Shown: one piece after another, positions 41,014-49,063 of the stretch
Layout of the letters: every line of letters starts with the position of its first letter
Position numbering within the stretch: position 1 is the first letter of the stretch
Assembly: GCA_964244495.1 (NCBI GenBank)
Contig: CAXTIU010000001.1
Span: 424,522-488,521 of the forward strand
DNA length: 64,000 bases
Direction of reading: 5' to 3'
Origin: RH-AL1 sp964244495
GTDB lineage: Bacteria; Pseudomonadota; Alphaproteobacteria; Rhizobiales; Beijerinckiaceae
The notes under the pieces: generated by a model
What the model was told of the DNA's origin: nothing
Seen by the model: the letters and a program-made list of their open reading frames with translations, nothing else
The model's database searches: none
Made by a program: the position numbers and the translations under genes

Positions 41014-41054
41014 GTGCGGATCATCTCGCGCATGGTGGCCCCCAGATACAACTT

Positions 41055-41126
41055 CGCCCGGTCACCTTTTCAGGCTCCGGGCGCGGCTTTCGTCAATGCC
41101 AACTTGCTACGCGATCCCGGCTCCCG
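41055..41126. repeat. Copy 2 of the dispersed element with its hairpin
   Basis: Element 41092-41126 (GTCAATGC, 11 variable bases, GCGATCCCGGCTCCCG) matches 20594-20628 in 29 of 35 bases. The adjacent stem CGCCCGG (41055-41061) and CCGGGCG (41077-41083) resembles the stem at 20528-20554, including a shared AAAGGTG loop segment. Confidence 0.6.
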
Positions 41127-41152
41127 CGTCAACTGCGCCGGCGATGGTCTTT

Positions 41153-41815
41153 TTAAAGGAAGCGCCAGTGTACCGCGAGGGCGAACAGTCCTTCGCGCAA
41201 CCGATCCATACCCTGCGCCTGGATCAACTCGAGCCGGCCGCGTCCGATGTGGACTAGCGCGGCGTCCCGCACTGTCTGCTCGTAGCAGACGACCTCGACC
41301 ACGAGGCGCCCTGCCCCTCGACGTGGGTTGGCGTCGCTCCAGCCCATCATCTTGCAGGCCGTTCGGAACACGTCACGGTGGTGGACCCAGTTCTCTTCTT
41401 GGTCGAGGTCCTCCGCCGCACCACCGACGATCCGGTTCAGGTCCTGCGCCTTGACGCCGACGCCACACCCGACGAAGTGCCGGTAGAGCTTCTCGGCGGC
41501 GCTCAGCATTGCGCGCGAGGTTGACTCGTGGGGATCAAGCTTGCCTTGGCGAGCCAACAACTCGACCAGCGGGATTGAGACGTGAAGCGCGACAGTCTTG
41601 TTGTGGACGATGTCGCCCTTGTCGAGGCGCTCCGGCGTCGGCCCAATCGGGACCGCTCGAGCCCGCTTTGACTTGCTTGCGGCGATGCGGGAGCGAGCCG
41701 TGGACGGTGAACCGGCGCGCCTCGTGCTCGGCACCGTGCCGAAGTCGGAGGCATGCCGGCTACCGCCGGCGAAGAAGCCGTTGATGGGCTCCACGGAGGC
41801 GACGGGCTTCGACAT
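41153..41815 (-). CDS. Phage protein of unknown function, 220 aa
   Basis: The first 60 residues are basic and low-complexity (STARSRIAASKSKRARA). The rest is mostly helical: KTVALHVSIPLVELLARQGK, LSAAEKLYRHFVGCGVG, ARRGAGRLVVEVVCYEQTV. It lies downstream of the DUF6362-like gene in the early region. A DNA-binding or replication-accessory role is possible but not shown. Confidence 0.45.
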   Translation of the reverse strand: MSKPVASVEPINGFFAGGSRHASDFGTVPSTRRAGSPSTARSRIAASKSKRARAVPIGPTPERLDKGDIVHNKTVALHVSIPLVELLARQGKLDPHESTSRAMLSAAEKLYRHFVGCGVGVKAQDLNRIVGGAAEDLDQEENWVHHRDVFRTACKMMGWSDANPRRGAGRLVVEVVCYEQTVRDAALVHIGRGRLELIQAQGMDRLREGLFALAVHWRFL

Positions 41816-41825
41816 CGGGTGTTCC

Positions 41826-42245
41826 TCAGGTCAGGGCGAGGACTTTGTCGCTCGCGGCTGACGCGGAAACTCCAATGACGGTTTTCTCGCTGTCAAGGGA
41901 CCTTGACGTAGTAGATCGTAGACACTCGGCGATCGTGTCTGCGGCCCGGCGGCGCCCTCTTTCCGCCGTCGGCTGCCTCCATCCCCGTCCACGGCAGTGA
42001 TCGGCGAAGGATTCGCGCGTCGCCTTGCACCGAGCCCAGGCCCAAAGGTACTTGCGGGCGTCGTCGTCGTCCTCGAGGAGCGCGCCCCAGGACAGGGCCG
42101 CCGTGAGCGCGTTCTCGCGCCCGGCCATTGTCCTCACGCGGGAGCCGACCGAGTAGATCGGGCAGTAGGGCATCGCGCGAAAGGCGGCGATCAGCCGAAG
42201 CTCCACCCGTTCACGCGTCCAATGGCCCGGCGCTGGATTATCCAC
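41826..42245 (-). CDS. DUF6362-like phage protein
   Basis: A 139-residue protein. The start is GTG at 42245 (GTG GAT AAT), overlapping a DnaA box. The motif GHWTRERVELRLIAAFRAMP and a later WAWARCKATRESFADHCRGRGW resemble DUF6362, whose C-terminal part is helix-turn-helix-like. It is divergent from umuDC. Confidence 0.5.
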   Translation of the reverse strand: MDNPAPGHWTRERVELRLIAAFRAMPYCPIYSVGSRVRTMAGRENALTAALSWGALLEDDDDARKYLWAWARCKATRESFADHCRGRGWRQPTAERGRRRAADTIAECLRSTTSRSLDSEKTVIGVSASAASDKVLALT

Positions 42246-42246
42246 A
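42238..42246. promoter_or_regulatory. DnaA box TTATCCACA
   Basis: An exact TTATCCACA, the canonical high-affinity DnaA site, overlapping the start codon of the DUF6362-like gene. A single box is not an origin, but host DnaA or the phage DnaA-C-like protein could bind it. Confidence 0.45.
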
Positions 42247-42370
42247 GCTTAAACATAGCAGGAACGAAAGTGGGCGGCCACATGGCTGCGCCGGCCGCCG
42301 CCTTGTCCGCGCGGACTGTTGCACATCGTCCTGCACGACGCGGAGGTGCGACGCGACGACGACCGATCGA

Positions 42371-42404
42371 TTGACTCCTTCAAACTCATGTTCCTATTTT
42401 GTTC
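42371..42404 (+). promoter_or_regulatory. SOS promoter with alphaproteobacterial LexA box
   Basis: GTTC-N7-GTTC (42390-42404) is an exact alphaproteobacterial LexA box. It overlaps a candidate promoter with -35 TTGACT (42371-42376) and -10 TATTTT (42395-42400, spacer 18). It lies 22 bases before the umuD start, so umuDC should be induced by DNA damage. Confidence 0.75.
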
Positions 42405-42425
42405 ACGTTTGAGCAAGGGAACGGC

Positions 42426-42881
42426 ATGGTGTGGGTCGCGAACGTGGTCATCGGTCTTCCAACCCCGCTGCCGATCCTGGCGCGCGCGGTGTCGGCCGGC
42501 TTTCCCTCGCCCGCCGACGACTTCATTGAGGAGGATATCGACCTCCAGCGCCTGCTCATCACCAACCGACCGGCCACGTTCCTGGTGCGCGTCGATGGCC
42601 ACAGCATGGTCAGCAAGGGCTTGTTCGACGGCGACATCGCCATCGTCGACCGTTCGCTGTCGCCGCAGGACGACGACGTGGTCGTGGTCGACATCGACGG
42701 GGAGCGCTCCTTCAAGGTGTGGCGGCGCCGCGGCGGTCGAGTCAGCCTTGCCTTCGCCAACCCGCGCTTTCCTCCCTTCGTCCTTGATCCCGCAGCGGTG
42801 GTCGAGGTGTGGGGCGTCGTGTCCAACTCCATCCACCCGCAGCGGCGCACGCGTCCGTCGCGGAACGCTTCGGCGCGATGA
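42426..42881 (+). CDS. umuD: UmuD-like S24 peptidase
   Basis: ATG at 42426 follows AAGGGA. The 151-residue protein has no HTH. It contains the UmuD cleavage region SAGFPSPADDF (cut expected between Ala and Gly), GHSMVSKGLFDGD with the catalytic serine and RSFKVWRR with the lysine. After RecA-stimulated self-cleavage it would bind UmuC. It is preceded by a LexA box and overlaps umuC by 4 bases. Confidence 0.88.
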   Translation: MVWVANVVIGLPTPLPILARAVSAGFPSPADDFIEEDIDLQRLLITNRPATFLVRVDGHSMVSKGLFDGDIAIVDRSLSPQDDDVVVVDIDGERSFKVWRRRGGRVSLAFANPRFPPFVLDPAAVVEVWGVVSNSIHPQRRTRPSRNASAR

Positions 42882-44164
42882 GCGCGTCGCTCGCGCTGGT
42901 CGACGGCAACGCGTTCTACTGCTCGTGCGAGCGGGTGTTCGACCCCCGCCTGCGCGGCGTGCCTGTCATCGTGCTGTCCAATAACGACGGGTGTTCGATA
43001 GCCCGCACCGACGAGGCCAAGGCGCTCGGCATCCGCATGGGCGACCCGTGGTTCAAGATCCGCGACCTCTGCCGGCGCGAGGGCGTGCGAGTATTCAGCT
43101 CCAATTACGCGCTCTACGGCTCCATGTCGGCGCGCACCAACACGGTCTATCGGCGCTTCACCCATAAAGCCGAGATCTACTCCATAGACGAGACATTCCT
43201 TGACGTGGGCGACGTGGCGGCCGGGCACCGCGTCGAGCTCGGCCGCGACCTCCGCGCGACCGTGCTGGCCTGGACCGGCATCCCGACCTGCGTCGGCATC
43301 GGCCCGACGAAGACGCTCGCCAAGCTCGCCAACCACTTGGCCAAGAAGAACCCGGAGTTGGACGGCGTCTGCGACCTGACCGACGAGGCCAATCGCCGCC
43401 GCTGGCTAGCCCGCACGTCGCTGGACGAGATCTGGGGCGTGGGTCCGGCCTCGCAGGCCAAGCTACGCGCGGTCGGCTGCGCCACCGTCGCCGACGTGCG
43501 CGACCTCGATCCTCGCCTGGCCCGCCAAGGCTTGACGGTGGTGGGCGAGCGCATCGTGCACGAGCTGCGCGGCGAGGCGTGCCTCGACCTCGAAACGGTC
43601 GCGCCGACCCGGCAAGGGTGCGCGGTGACCCGCATGTTCTCCGCCAGGGTGAGCGATTTCGCGACGCTCGAGCAGGCGGTGGCGGCGCATGCGACCCGGC
43701 TCGGCGAGAAGCTGCGCCGGGAGGGCCTGGGAACCGACCACGTCACCGTGTTCTACCACACCAGCGAACATGACGATGGCGCTCCGCAGCGCTCCGCGTC
43801 GACGACGGTGCACCTGCCGGAGGCGAGCAACGACACGCTGGTGCTGGCGAAGGCGGCGGCGCGCGGCGCGCGCCACGTGTGGCGCGACGGCTACCGCTAT
43901 AGCAAGGCCGGCGTGATCACGGCCGACCTCGTGGCCCTGACGGTGAGCCAGCGCGCCCTCCCAGGCCTCGGCCAGTTCGACCGCGAGCGCGGCGCGGCGC
44001 TGATGCTGGCCGTGGACGCCTGCAACAGCCGGTTCGGGCGCGGTGCCGTCGTCCCTGGCCTCGCCGGCGTCGCGCCGGCTCGTCGCTGGTCGACGAAGTT
44101 CGAGATGCGTTCGCCTCGCTACACGACCCGGCTCGCCGAGATGCCGGTGGTGTCGGCCTGCTGA
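42878..44164 (+). CDS. umuC: UmuC-like Y-family DNA polymerase
   Basis: A 428-residue polymerase starting at ATG 42878, overlapping the umuD stop. Y-family motifs are intact: LVDGNAFYCSCERVF, SNNDGCSIARTDEAKALGI, FSSNYALYGSMSAR, YSIDETFLDVGD with the catalytic acidic pair, and CVGIGPTKTLAKLANHLAK. With cleaved UmuD it performs translesion synthesis. In a prophage it could raise mutation and aid survival after induction. Confidence 0.92.
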   Translation: MSASLALVDGNAFYCSCERVFDPRLRGVPVIVLSNNDGCSIARTDEAKALGIRMGDPWFKIRDLCRREGVRVFSSNYALYGSMSARTNTVYRRFTHKAEIYSIDETFLDVGDVAAGHRVELGRDLRATVLAWTGIPTCVGIGPTKTLAKLANHLAKKNPELDGVCDLTDEANRRRWLARTSLDEIWGVGPASQAKLRAVGCATVADVRDLDPRLARQGLTVVGERIVHELRGEACLDLETVAPTRQGCAVTRMFSARVSDFATLEQAVAAHATRLGEKLRREGLGTDHVTVFYHTSEHDDGAPQRSASTTVHLPEASNDTLVLAKAAARGARHVWRDGYRYSKAGVITADLVALTVSQRALPGLGQFDRERGAALMLAVDACNSRFGRGAVVPGLAGVAPARRWSTKFEMRSPRYTTRLAEMPVVSAC

Positions 44165-44197
44165 CGGACTTTCGCGCCGACGGGGCCGGCGCGGCGA

Positions 44198-44521
44198 TCA
44201 AAGGTCCATGCGCAACTGACCTGGGCATCCCCGCTCGACCACCCGCACCCGTCGACCCCTGGCCGCCGTGATCTCGCGACATTGCTCGCGCACCGGCGCC
44301 GGCAGCGCCGCGGGCTTGAACGAGGCGTCGGCGACCGTGCGCGGGTCTGCGGCCGGACGAACCGGCAGGCGCTCGCGCCTCTGCGGGATCGAGGGCTGAT
44401 CGACGACTTCCAAGCGACCCCTGATAGCCACCAGCCTGCCCGTCACGCGGCGCAGGAAATGGTAAACGTCGGGCATCGACTCGATGTGCTCGCGCGGTAC
44501 GTCGCGCATGATCTCGATCAC
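44198..44521 (-). CDS. Small phage protein of unknown function
   Basis: The frame is open further upstream, so the start is uncertain. GTG at 44521 has GGAG nine bases upstream; ATG at 44509 is next. The product (IEIMRDVPREHIESMPDVYHF, RRVTGRLVAIRGRLEVVD) is basic towards the end. It is convergent with umuC. The 289 bases upstream (44522-44810) show no convincing gene. Confidence 0.4.
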   Translation of the reverse strand: MIEIMRDVPREHIESMPDVYHFLRRVTGRLVAIRGRLEVVDQPSIPQRRERLPVRPAADPRTVADASFKPAALPAPVREQCREITAARGRRVRVVERGCPGQLRMDL

Positions 44522-44810
44522 GCGATCAAACTCCGCGAGATCGTCCCGCCTCGCGGCATAGCCGCGGCTCGACAAAGCCCGGTGCTCGACGACGAAGGAT
44601 CGCGAGGGCGTCAGCGGAGATGTCCGGTCATCGTGGCACCTTTGAAGCCTCGACCTTCGCCCTGGCCCGTGTCCAGTCCCCTCGTTGAAAGACGCGAAGC
44701 GTCCGCCGGTGCCTTGGGCGAAGAACGACTTCCTCGTCTTGCATAGCATGGTGAGGATATCATCCAAGATGCCGACGAGGGCCGCGCCGCGATTGCTTGC
44801 GCCGTGATCG

Positions 44811-46160
44811 TCAGGGCGCGGGCGGCGACGTCTTCGCCACGGTGAACGCCACTTTCTCGAACGCCGCGTCCGAGGCGCGGAGCGCCGCTGCGGCGTGGCC
44901 GGCGTAGGTGCGGTCGACATGATTGCGGATGAACATGGTCGGCAACGACATCGTCACCGTGCCGCCGTCGGTCGCGGCGATCGCCAAGCCGCCGAACCAG
45001 GACGCGAAGGCTTCGGCGCCGACGCGCCCCCGCAGCTCGCCGGCGAACTTGGCGAGGAACGGGTCGGTGAACATCGGCTGCGGAAGGCCCGCGCCGACAG
45101 GCGTCGCACCAGCCTGCTTCTTCAGCGCCAAGTCGCGGCTGGCGCGCGCCTTCTCGCGGATCTGACCGGCCGCGAAGGTCCGCAGCGGTTCCTTGAGCCC
45201 CCGGGCAAAGTTCGTCACAGCCGGCACCACGTCGCGCTCGAGTTCGCACCCGTCGGCCACCAGCGCGCGGATCGGCGCCAAGTCTTTGGTGTTCAGCAGG
45301 AGCGCCGGGATCTTGTCGCCGCCGGCGGCGCGCAAGGCGGCGATCGTCGCGAGTTCATTGGCTTCCGCGAGCGATCGGGCGGGCGGCACCGCAGAACTAA
45401 TGCCATCAAGGGTGGGATGGCTAATGCCATCGGCCTTCTCTGGCGGATGCGATGCACCAAGACCGGCGTCGCCATTGGCAAAGCTCATGGCAACCGGCAT
45501 GGCATCGCTCGTGGCCCGCGCGTCGGATCGATCGATCGTTTCTGATATATTGTCATTGATAGAACGATCGATCGATCCGGGTCCGCGCGACGGGTTTGCC
45601 ATGACGGATGCCAGCATTTGAGTGCCGAATTCTGCCCCGATCTCGGTGGCCATGCCCATGGCATTTGCCATACCTTTTGCCATTGTCTCGGCGCCGGGTT
45701 TTTCGCGTAACGCGTCGGCGTTGCCGCCCTCGGTCCCGGGGTCTGCGCCCCCGTCCCAGCGCGTGGCGGCTCCCTTGGCACCGTTCTTGGCGAGTTTAGC
45801 GCGTTTCATGAGCGCGGCGTCACGGAGGTCCTCGAGGTCGTAATGTCGCCAGCGGCCGTCGGCGTCGATGTCGAAGTGCGGCGCGATTACCGGCGCCATG
45901 CGAGCGAAGGTGCGCGGATGGATGCGGGCGATGTCCGCCAGCTTCTTGTCCTCGCAGGGTAGCTCGCCGTGAAACCACAGGTGCGCGAGCAGGCTGATCC
46001 TGGCGCCGCGTTGGATGGCGGTGAGGTCGGCGGCAGCGTGCTCGAGGAGATCGTACGGCATGGCCGGGAAGTTCGACACCTTGAGCCGCGACCGGGCGGG
46101 ACGCCGCACCTGAGGTGCCGCGATGCCGGTGAAGAGGGGCGCATCAACTGCTACGCTCAA
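44811..46160 (-). CDS. Replication initiator (DUF1376 N-terminus, DnaA domain-I-like C-terminus)
   Basis: A 449-residue protein. Residues about 25-130 fit DUF1376 (ADLTAIQRGARISLLAHLWFHG, DIARIHPRTFARMAPVI). The C-terminus (about 370-440: FASWFGGLAIAATDGGTVTM, SLPTMFIRNHVDRTYAGHAA) resembles the DnaA N-terminal domain that contacts DnaB-type helicase. The middle is low-complexity and Met/Ala-rich (MAKGMANAMGMATE), which is explained by DNA repeats there. It would start phage replication at a site inside its own gene, like lambda O. Confidence 0.75.
   Translation of the reverse strand: MSVAVDAPLFTGIAAPQVRRPARSRLKVSNFPAMPYDLLEHAAADLTAIQRGARISLLAHLWFHGELPCEDKKLADIARIHPRTFARMAPVIAPHFDIDADGRWRHYDLEDLRDAALMKRAKLAKNGAKGAATRWDGGADPGTEGGNADALREKPGAETMAKGMANAMGMATEIGAEFGTQMLASVMANPSRGPGSIDRSINDNISETIDRSDARATSDAMPVAMSFANGDAGLGASHPPEKADGISHPTLDGISSAVPPARSLAEANELATIAALRAAGGDKIPALLLNTKDLAPIRALVADGCELERDVVPAVTNFARGLKEPLRTFAAGQIREKARASRDLALKKQAGATPVGAGLPQPMFTDPFLAKFAGELRGRVGAEAFASWFGGLAIAATDGGTVTMSLPTMFIRNHVDRTYAGHAAAALRASDAAFEKVAFTVAKTSPPAP
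45400..45683. other. Candidate phage replication origin inside the initiator gene
   Basis: A perfect 16-bp inverted repeat of GATC-rich arms (GGATCGATCGATCGTT at 45525-45540; AACGATCGATCGATCC at 45563-45578) flanks a 22-base AT-rich centre. Around it are eight copies of TGCCAT/ATGGCA (at 45401, 45425, 45487, 45499, 45597, 45658, 45666, 45678), where chance predicts well under one. GATGGC-TAAT-GCCATC (45416-45431) is palindromic. Iterons plus an unwinding element within an initiator gene match lambda-type origins. Confidence 0.6.
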
Positions 46161-46411
46161 GATCTAGGCTCCGAGGAAGGCACCGAGATCGGCGGCGGAA
46201 AGGTGACGGACGGTCCCGGCGGCAGCAGCGCCGCGACGGCGGCCGCGCAGGCCTCGAGGTCGGCTGCGGCGCGCAGGCGCATCACGGCGGCGGCGCCGCT
46301 TCCGGTCGTTGTGGCGCGGATCTCGCGCGCCCGGCGCTCGAAGCCGGCGACGAAGATCGCGACCATCTCCCGCTCTGATTCGCGCTCGCGGTGGATCTCG
46401 CGATGGATCAT
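46157..46411 (-). CDS. Small phage protein, 84 aa
   Basis: ATG at 46411 overlaps the thyX stop; the gene's own stop overlaps the initiator start by 4 bases. The product begins MIHREIHRERESEREM (charged helix) and has ADLEACAAAVAALLPPG. No family recognised, but coupling on both sides supports translation. Confidence 0.5.
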   Translation of the reverse strand: MIHREIHRERESEREMVAIFVAGFERRAREIRATTTGSGAAAVMRLRAAADLEACAAAVAALLPPGPSVTFPPPISVPSSEPRS

Positions 46412-47385
46412 GGCGCTGACCTCGAAGCGGAGAACGGTGCCCGGACGTCGCTGCCCAGCCCGAGCAGGGCCGCCAGTTCGCGCCATTCGCGCGGGCTGAG
46501 GCCGCTCGCGGCGGCGTCGACCGGCTCGCCGGCGACCAGGCGCCGAACAACGTTCGTCGCGGTCCGTGAGAGTGTGACGGCGCCGAGCCGGTGCTCCAGG
46601 AACGCCTCGTGGCACAGCGGCACCCAACGGGCCATCACGTCCATCAGCGCGTCGGCGTAGACGCGGATCTCGTACTGCGCGTGGCCGTCGGCGCGCAGGC
46701 GCAGGAAGTTCATGAGGTTGTGGAGGTTGGTCTTCCAGTACCACTGGGTGTAGGTGGCGAGCGTGAGGTTGATGCGCGCCAGCTCGCGGGCGAGCCCGTC
46801 GCGCGCGGGGTCGGCGCGGGCGCCCTCGGCGTCCTCGTTGAGCATCCAGGCGTAATGGTCGTGCGCGCGCCGGCCGTCCTCGCGCAGCAGGTCGAGGACA
46901 CGGTCCGCCTCGTCCGCGCCGAGCGCGTCGCCGCGCCCCTGGCGGTTGACGGCGGACTGCGCCTTCAGCTGCCCCGCGTCGGGCAGGTAGAACTCGCCGT
47001 CGAGCACGGAGTAGCGGGCCGACACCTCGTTGATGGACGCCGTGCGGTGGCGGATCCACTGCCGCGCGACGAAGATCGGCAGCTTCACGTGCAGCTTGAT
47101 CTCCGCCATCTCGAAGGGCGTGGTGTGCCAGTGCCGCGCGAGGTAGGCGATGAGCCCCCTGTCCTCGCTGACCTTCCTCGTGCCGCGCCCGTAGGACACG
47201 CGCGCCGCCTGCACGACGGCGCCGTCGTCGCCCATGTAGTCGATGACCCGGAGGAACCCGTGGTCGAGCACGGGGATCGACTGGAACATGATCTCTTCCA
47301 GCGCCGGCACAGTCGGGCGCATCGTCGGCGCGTTGGCCCGGCGGGCTTCGTGAATGTCTTGCGCCTGGCTGTCAGTTAGGTTCAT
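46408..47385 (-). CDS. thyX: FAD-dependent thymidylate synthase ThyX
   Basis: A 325-residue protein with the ThyX signature RHRTASINEVSARYS (RHRxxSxNExSxR), preceded by FEMAEIKLHVKLPIFVARQW and followed by WYWKTNLHNLMNFLRLR. It makes dTMP from dUMP using methylenetetrahydrofolate and reduced FAD. Phage copies support DNA synthesis during replication. It overlaps the cytosine methyltransferase gene by 4 bases. Confidence 0.95.
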   Translation of the reverse strand: MNLTDSQAQDIHEARRANAPTMRPTVPALEEIMFQSIPVLDHGFLRVIDYMGDDGAVVQAARVSYGRGTRKVSEDRGLIAYLARHWHTTPFEMAEIKLHVKLPIFVARQWIRHRTASINEVSARYSVLDGEFYLPDAGQLKAQSAVNRQGRGDALGADEADRVLDLLREDGRRAHDHYAWMLNEDAEGARADPARDGLARELARINLTLATYTQWYWKTNLHNLMNFLRLRADGHAQYEIRVYADALMDVMARWVPLCHEAFLEHRLGAVTLSRTATNVVRRLVAGEPVDAAASGLSPREWRELAALLGLGSDVRAPFSASRSAP

Positions 47386-48614
47386 GCAGCCTCCCTTCGT
47401 TCTTGGGCCTCGATCCGCCGGCCGATCCAGGCCATGCAGGGCACCGGCATGCTGTTGCCGAGGGCCTTGTAGATCGGCCCATCGGCCGCCCCTGGGATCG
47501 CGGCGTGGTCATCGGGAAAGCCCTGGAGGCGGTGGCATTCGGTCGGGGTCAGCCGGCGGACCGCCCAAGACGTCGCGACGGCCATCTGCCCGCTGGCGTT
47601 CGCGTGCCCGCCCGCCATCGCCCGCAGCGTCGGGCTGATCGCGCCGGCGTGCTGCCCGTGGTCCTTGCAGGTGAAGGCGATCGCCGGCGGGTGCGCGCCG
47701 GCTGCGAGCGGGTGGCATGGATCGCCGGGATGCGGATCGCAGCGGTTCTCGCGGCTGGTGATTTGGGTGGTGTCGAAGCACACCGGCACGAGCGGTGTGC
47801 CGCGTCCGGTGCCGTCCTCGCTGGCGTCGAAGCCGTCGGCGCGCAGGCTGTGCGCGATCAGGAGGTTGGACCGGGCGTCCTGGAGCGTGCCACCTCGGTC
47901 AAGGCCCGCGCCAAGGGCGCCGGCAGCACCCTGCCCCGCCTCGCCGCGCGCCGGAGGATGCCGGCGCAGGCCCGCGCGCTCAAATAGTACCGCTGCGGGA
48001 TCGGCCCGCTCTCCAAAACCGACGACAAGGAACACGCGGCGGCGTCGTTGGGCCAGTCCGAAGTGTTGAGCATCGAGAACCCGCCAAGCCGCCCGTGCCC
48101 GTGGCCCGGCAACCATACCCGCGTCAGGCCACCGCTCGACTCCGCGCGGGAGAGGCAGGGCATCGTCTCCGCCGACAAAGCGCGCCAGGATGAACCCGAA
48201 GGCGTTGTCGGGTCGGGACAAGACGCCGGGGACGTTCTCCCAGACGGTCCACCGGAGGCCGGATCGAAGAGCGAGCGCATGGGCGAGGTCCGCGAAGGCG
48301 AGGGTGAGGTTGCCGTGCGCGCCGGCGAGCGAGGCGCCGAGGCCGGCGACGGAGAAGTCCTGGCAGGGCGTGCCGCCGACGAGCAGGTCGACGGGGCCGA
48401 TCGCGCCGACGTCGATGGCGGTGAAGTCGCCGAGGTTCGGGACGTGCGGCCAGCGTCGCGCCAGAACCCGCGACGGGAACGCGTCGACCTCGGCGAAGGC
48501 CACCGGCGCCCAGCCGAGCGGTTCCCACGCGACCGCCGCTGCCTCGATGCCGGAGCAGACCGACAGGTAGCGTATGCGCGGCAGCAGGGCGGGGATGAAG
48601 GCGGGCGCGTTCAT
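47382..48614 (-). CDS. DNA (cytosine-5) methyltransferase
   Basis: A 410-residue protein with C5-methyltransferase motifs: RYLSVCSGIEAAAVAWEPLG (motif I), GGTPCQDFSVAG with the catalytic PCQ cysteine (IV), WENVPGVL (VI), AQRRRRVFLVVG (VIII) and a C-terminal LTPTECHRLQGFPDD (IX-X region). It likely protects phage DNA from restriction. A plus-strand long ORF over it is a codon shadow. Confidence 0.92.
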   Translation of the reverse strand: MNAPAFIPALLPRIRYLSVCSGIEAAAVAWEPLGWAPVAFAEVDAFPSRVLARRWPHVPNLGDFTAIDVGAIGPVDLLVGGTPCQDFSVAGLGASLAGAHGNLTLAFADLAHALALRSGLRWTVWENVPGVLSRPDNAFGFILARFVGGDDALPLPRGVERWPDAGMVAGPRARAAWRVLDAQHFGLAQRRRRVFLVVGFGERADPAAVLFERAGLRRHPPARGEAGQGAAGALGAGLDRGGTLQDARSNLLIAHSLRADGFDASEDGTGRGTPLVPVCFDTTQITSRENRCDPHPGDPCHPLAAGAHPPAIAFTCKDHGQHAGAISPTLRAMAGGHANASGQMAVATSWAVRRLTPTECHRLQGFPDDHAAIPGAADGPIYKALGNSMPVPCMAWIGRRIEAQERREAA

Positions 48615-49063
48615 CGCGCGCCCTCCCCGATGCAGGTCCTGAGCCGGGAGATGCGCTTGGCCAGGACTGGATCGCTTGCGAGCAAGCCCTCGATTTTGCG
48701 GACGGCGTGCAAAACCGTCGTGTGATCGCGCCCGCCGAAACGACGGCCTGTCTCGTGCAGGCTACGATCCGCGCACACCTTGACGAGGTACATCGCGACC
48801 TGTCGAGGCCGGACGATCCTATGGCGCAGGCTTCGTCCAAGAAGATCGGCACGAGTGACACCGTAGGCGGCCGCGACGAGGCGCTGGATACGCGTGACGG
48901 CGCCGACCTGAGAGAGCGCGATAGACGCGATGACGGCAGGCGGCAGCAGGACCGGCGCGCCCGATGCGCGCGGCGTCGGAAGCCGGCACCGCGAACCCTG
49001 CTCGCGGTGCAGGGCGGTGACGAAGGCGGCGTCGAGCGAGCGCAAGTCGACGTGGGCGTTCAT
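48611..49063 (-). CDS. DnaA C-terminal-domain-like DNA-binding protein
   Basis: A 150-residue protein starting at ATG 49063. Residues about 60-140 match the DnaA domain IV: IQRLVAAAYGVTRADLLGRS, RQVAMYLVKVCADRS, RFGGRDHTTVLHAVRKIEG, which contains the DnaA signature. It lacks the AAA+ domain, so it would bind DnaA-box DNA without ATPase activity. Encoded near the initiator, it may steer host or phage replication. Confidence 0.8.
   Translation of the reverse strand: MNAHVDLRSLDAAFVTALHREQGSRCRLPTPRASGAPVLLPPAVIASIALSQVGAVTRIQRLVAAAYGVTRADLLGRSLRHRIVRPRQVAMYLVKVCADRSLHETGRRFGGRDHTTVLHAVRKIEGLLASDPVLAKRISRLRTCIGEGAR

Noticed and set aside
44611..45249. Second minus-strand frame overlapping the end of the initiator gene
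   Set aside because: Out-of-frame reading of the initiator; no start site or domains.
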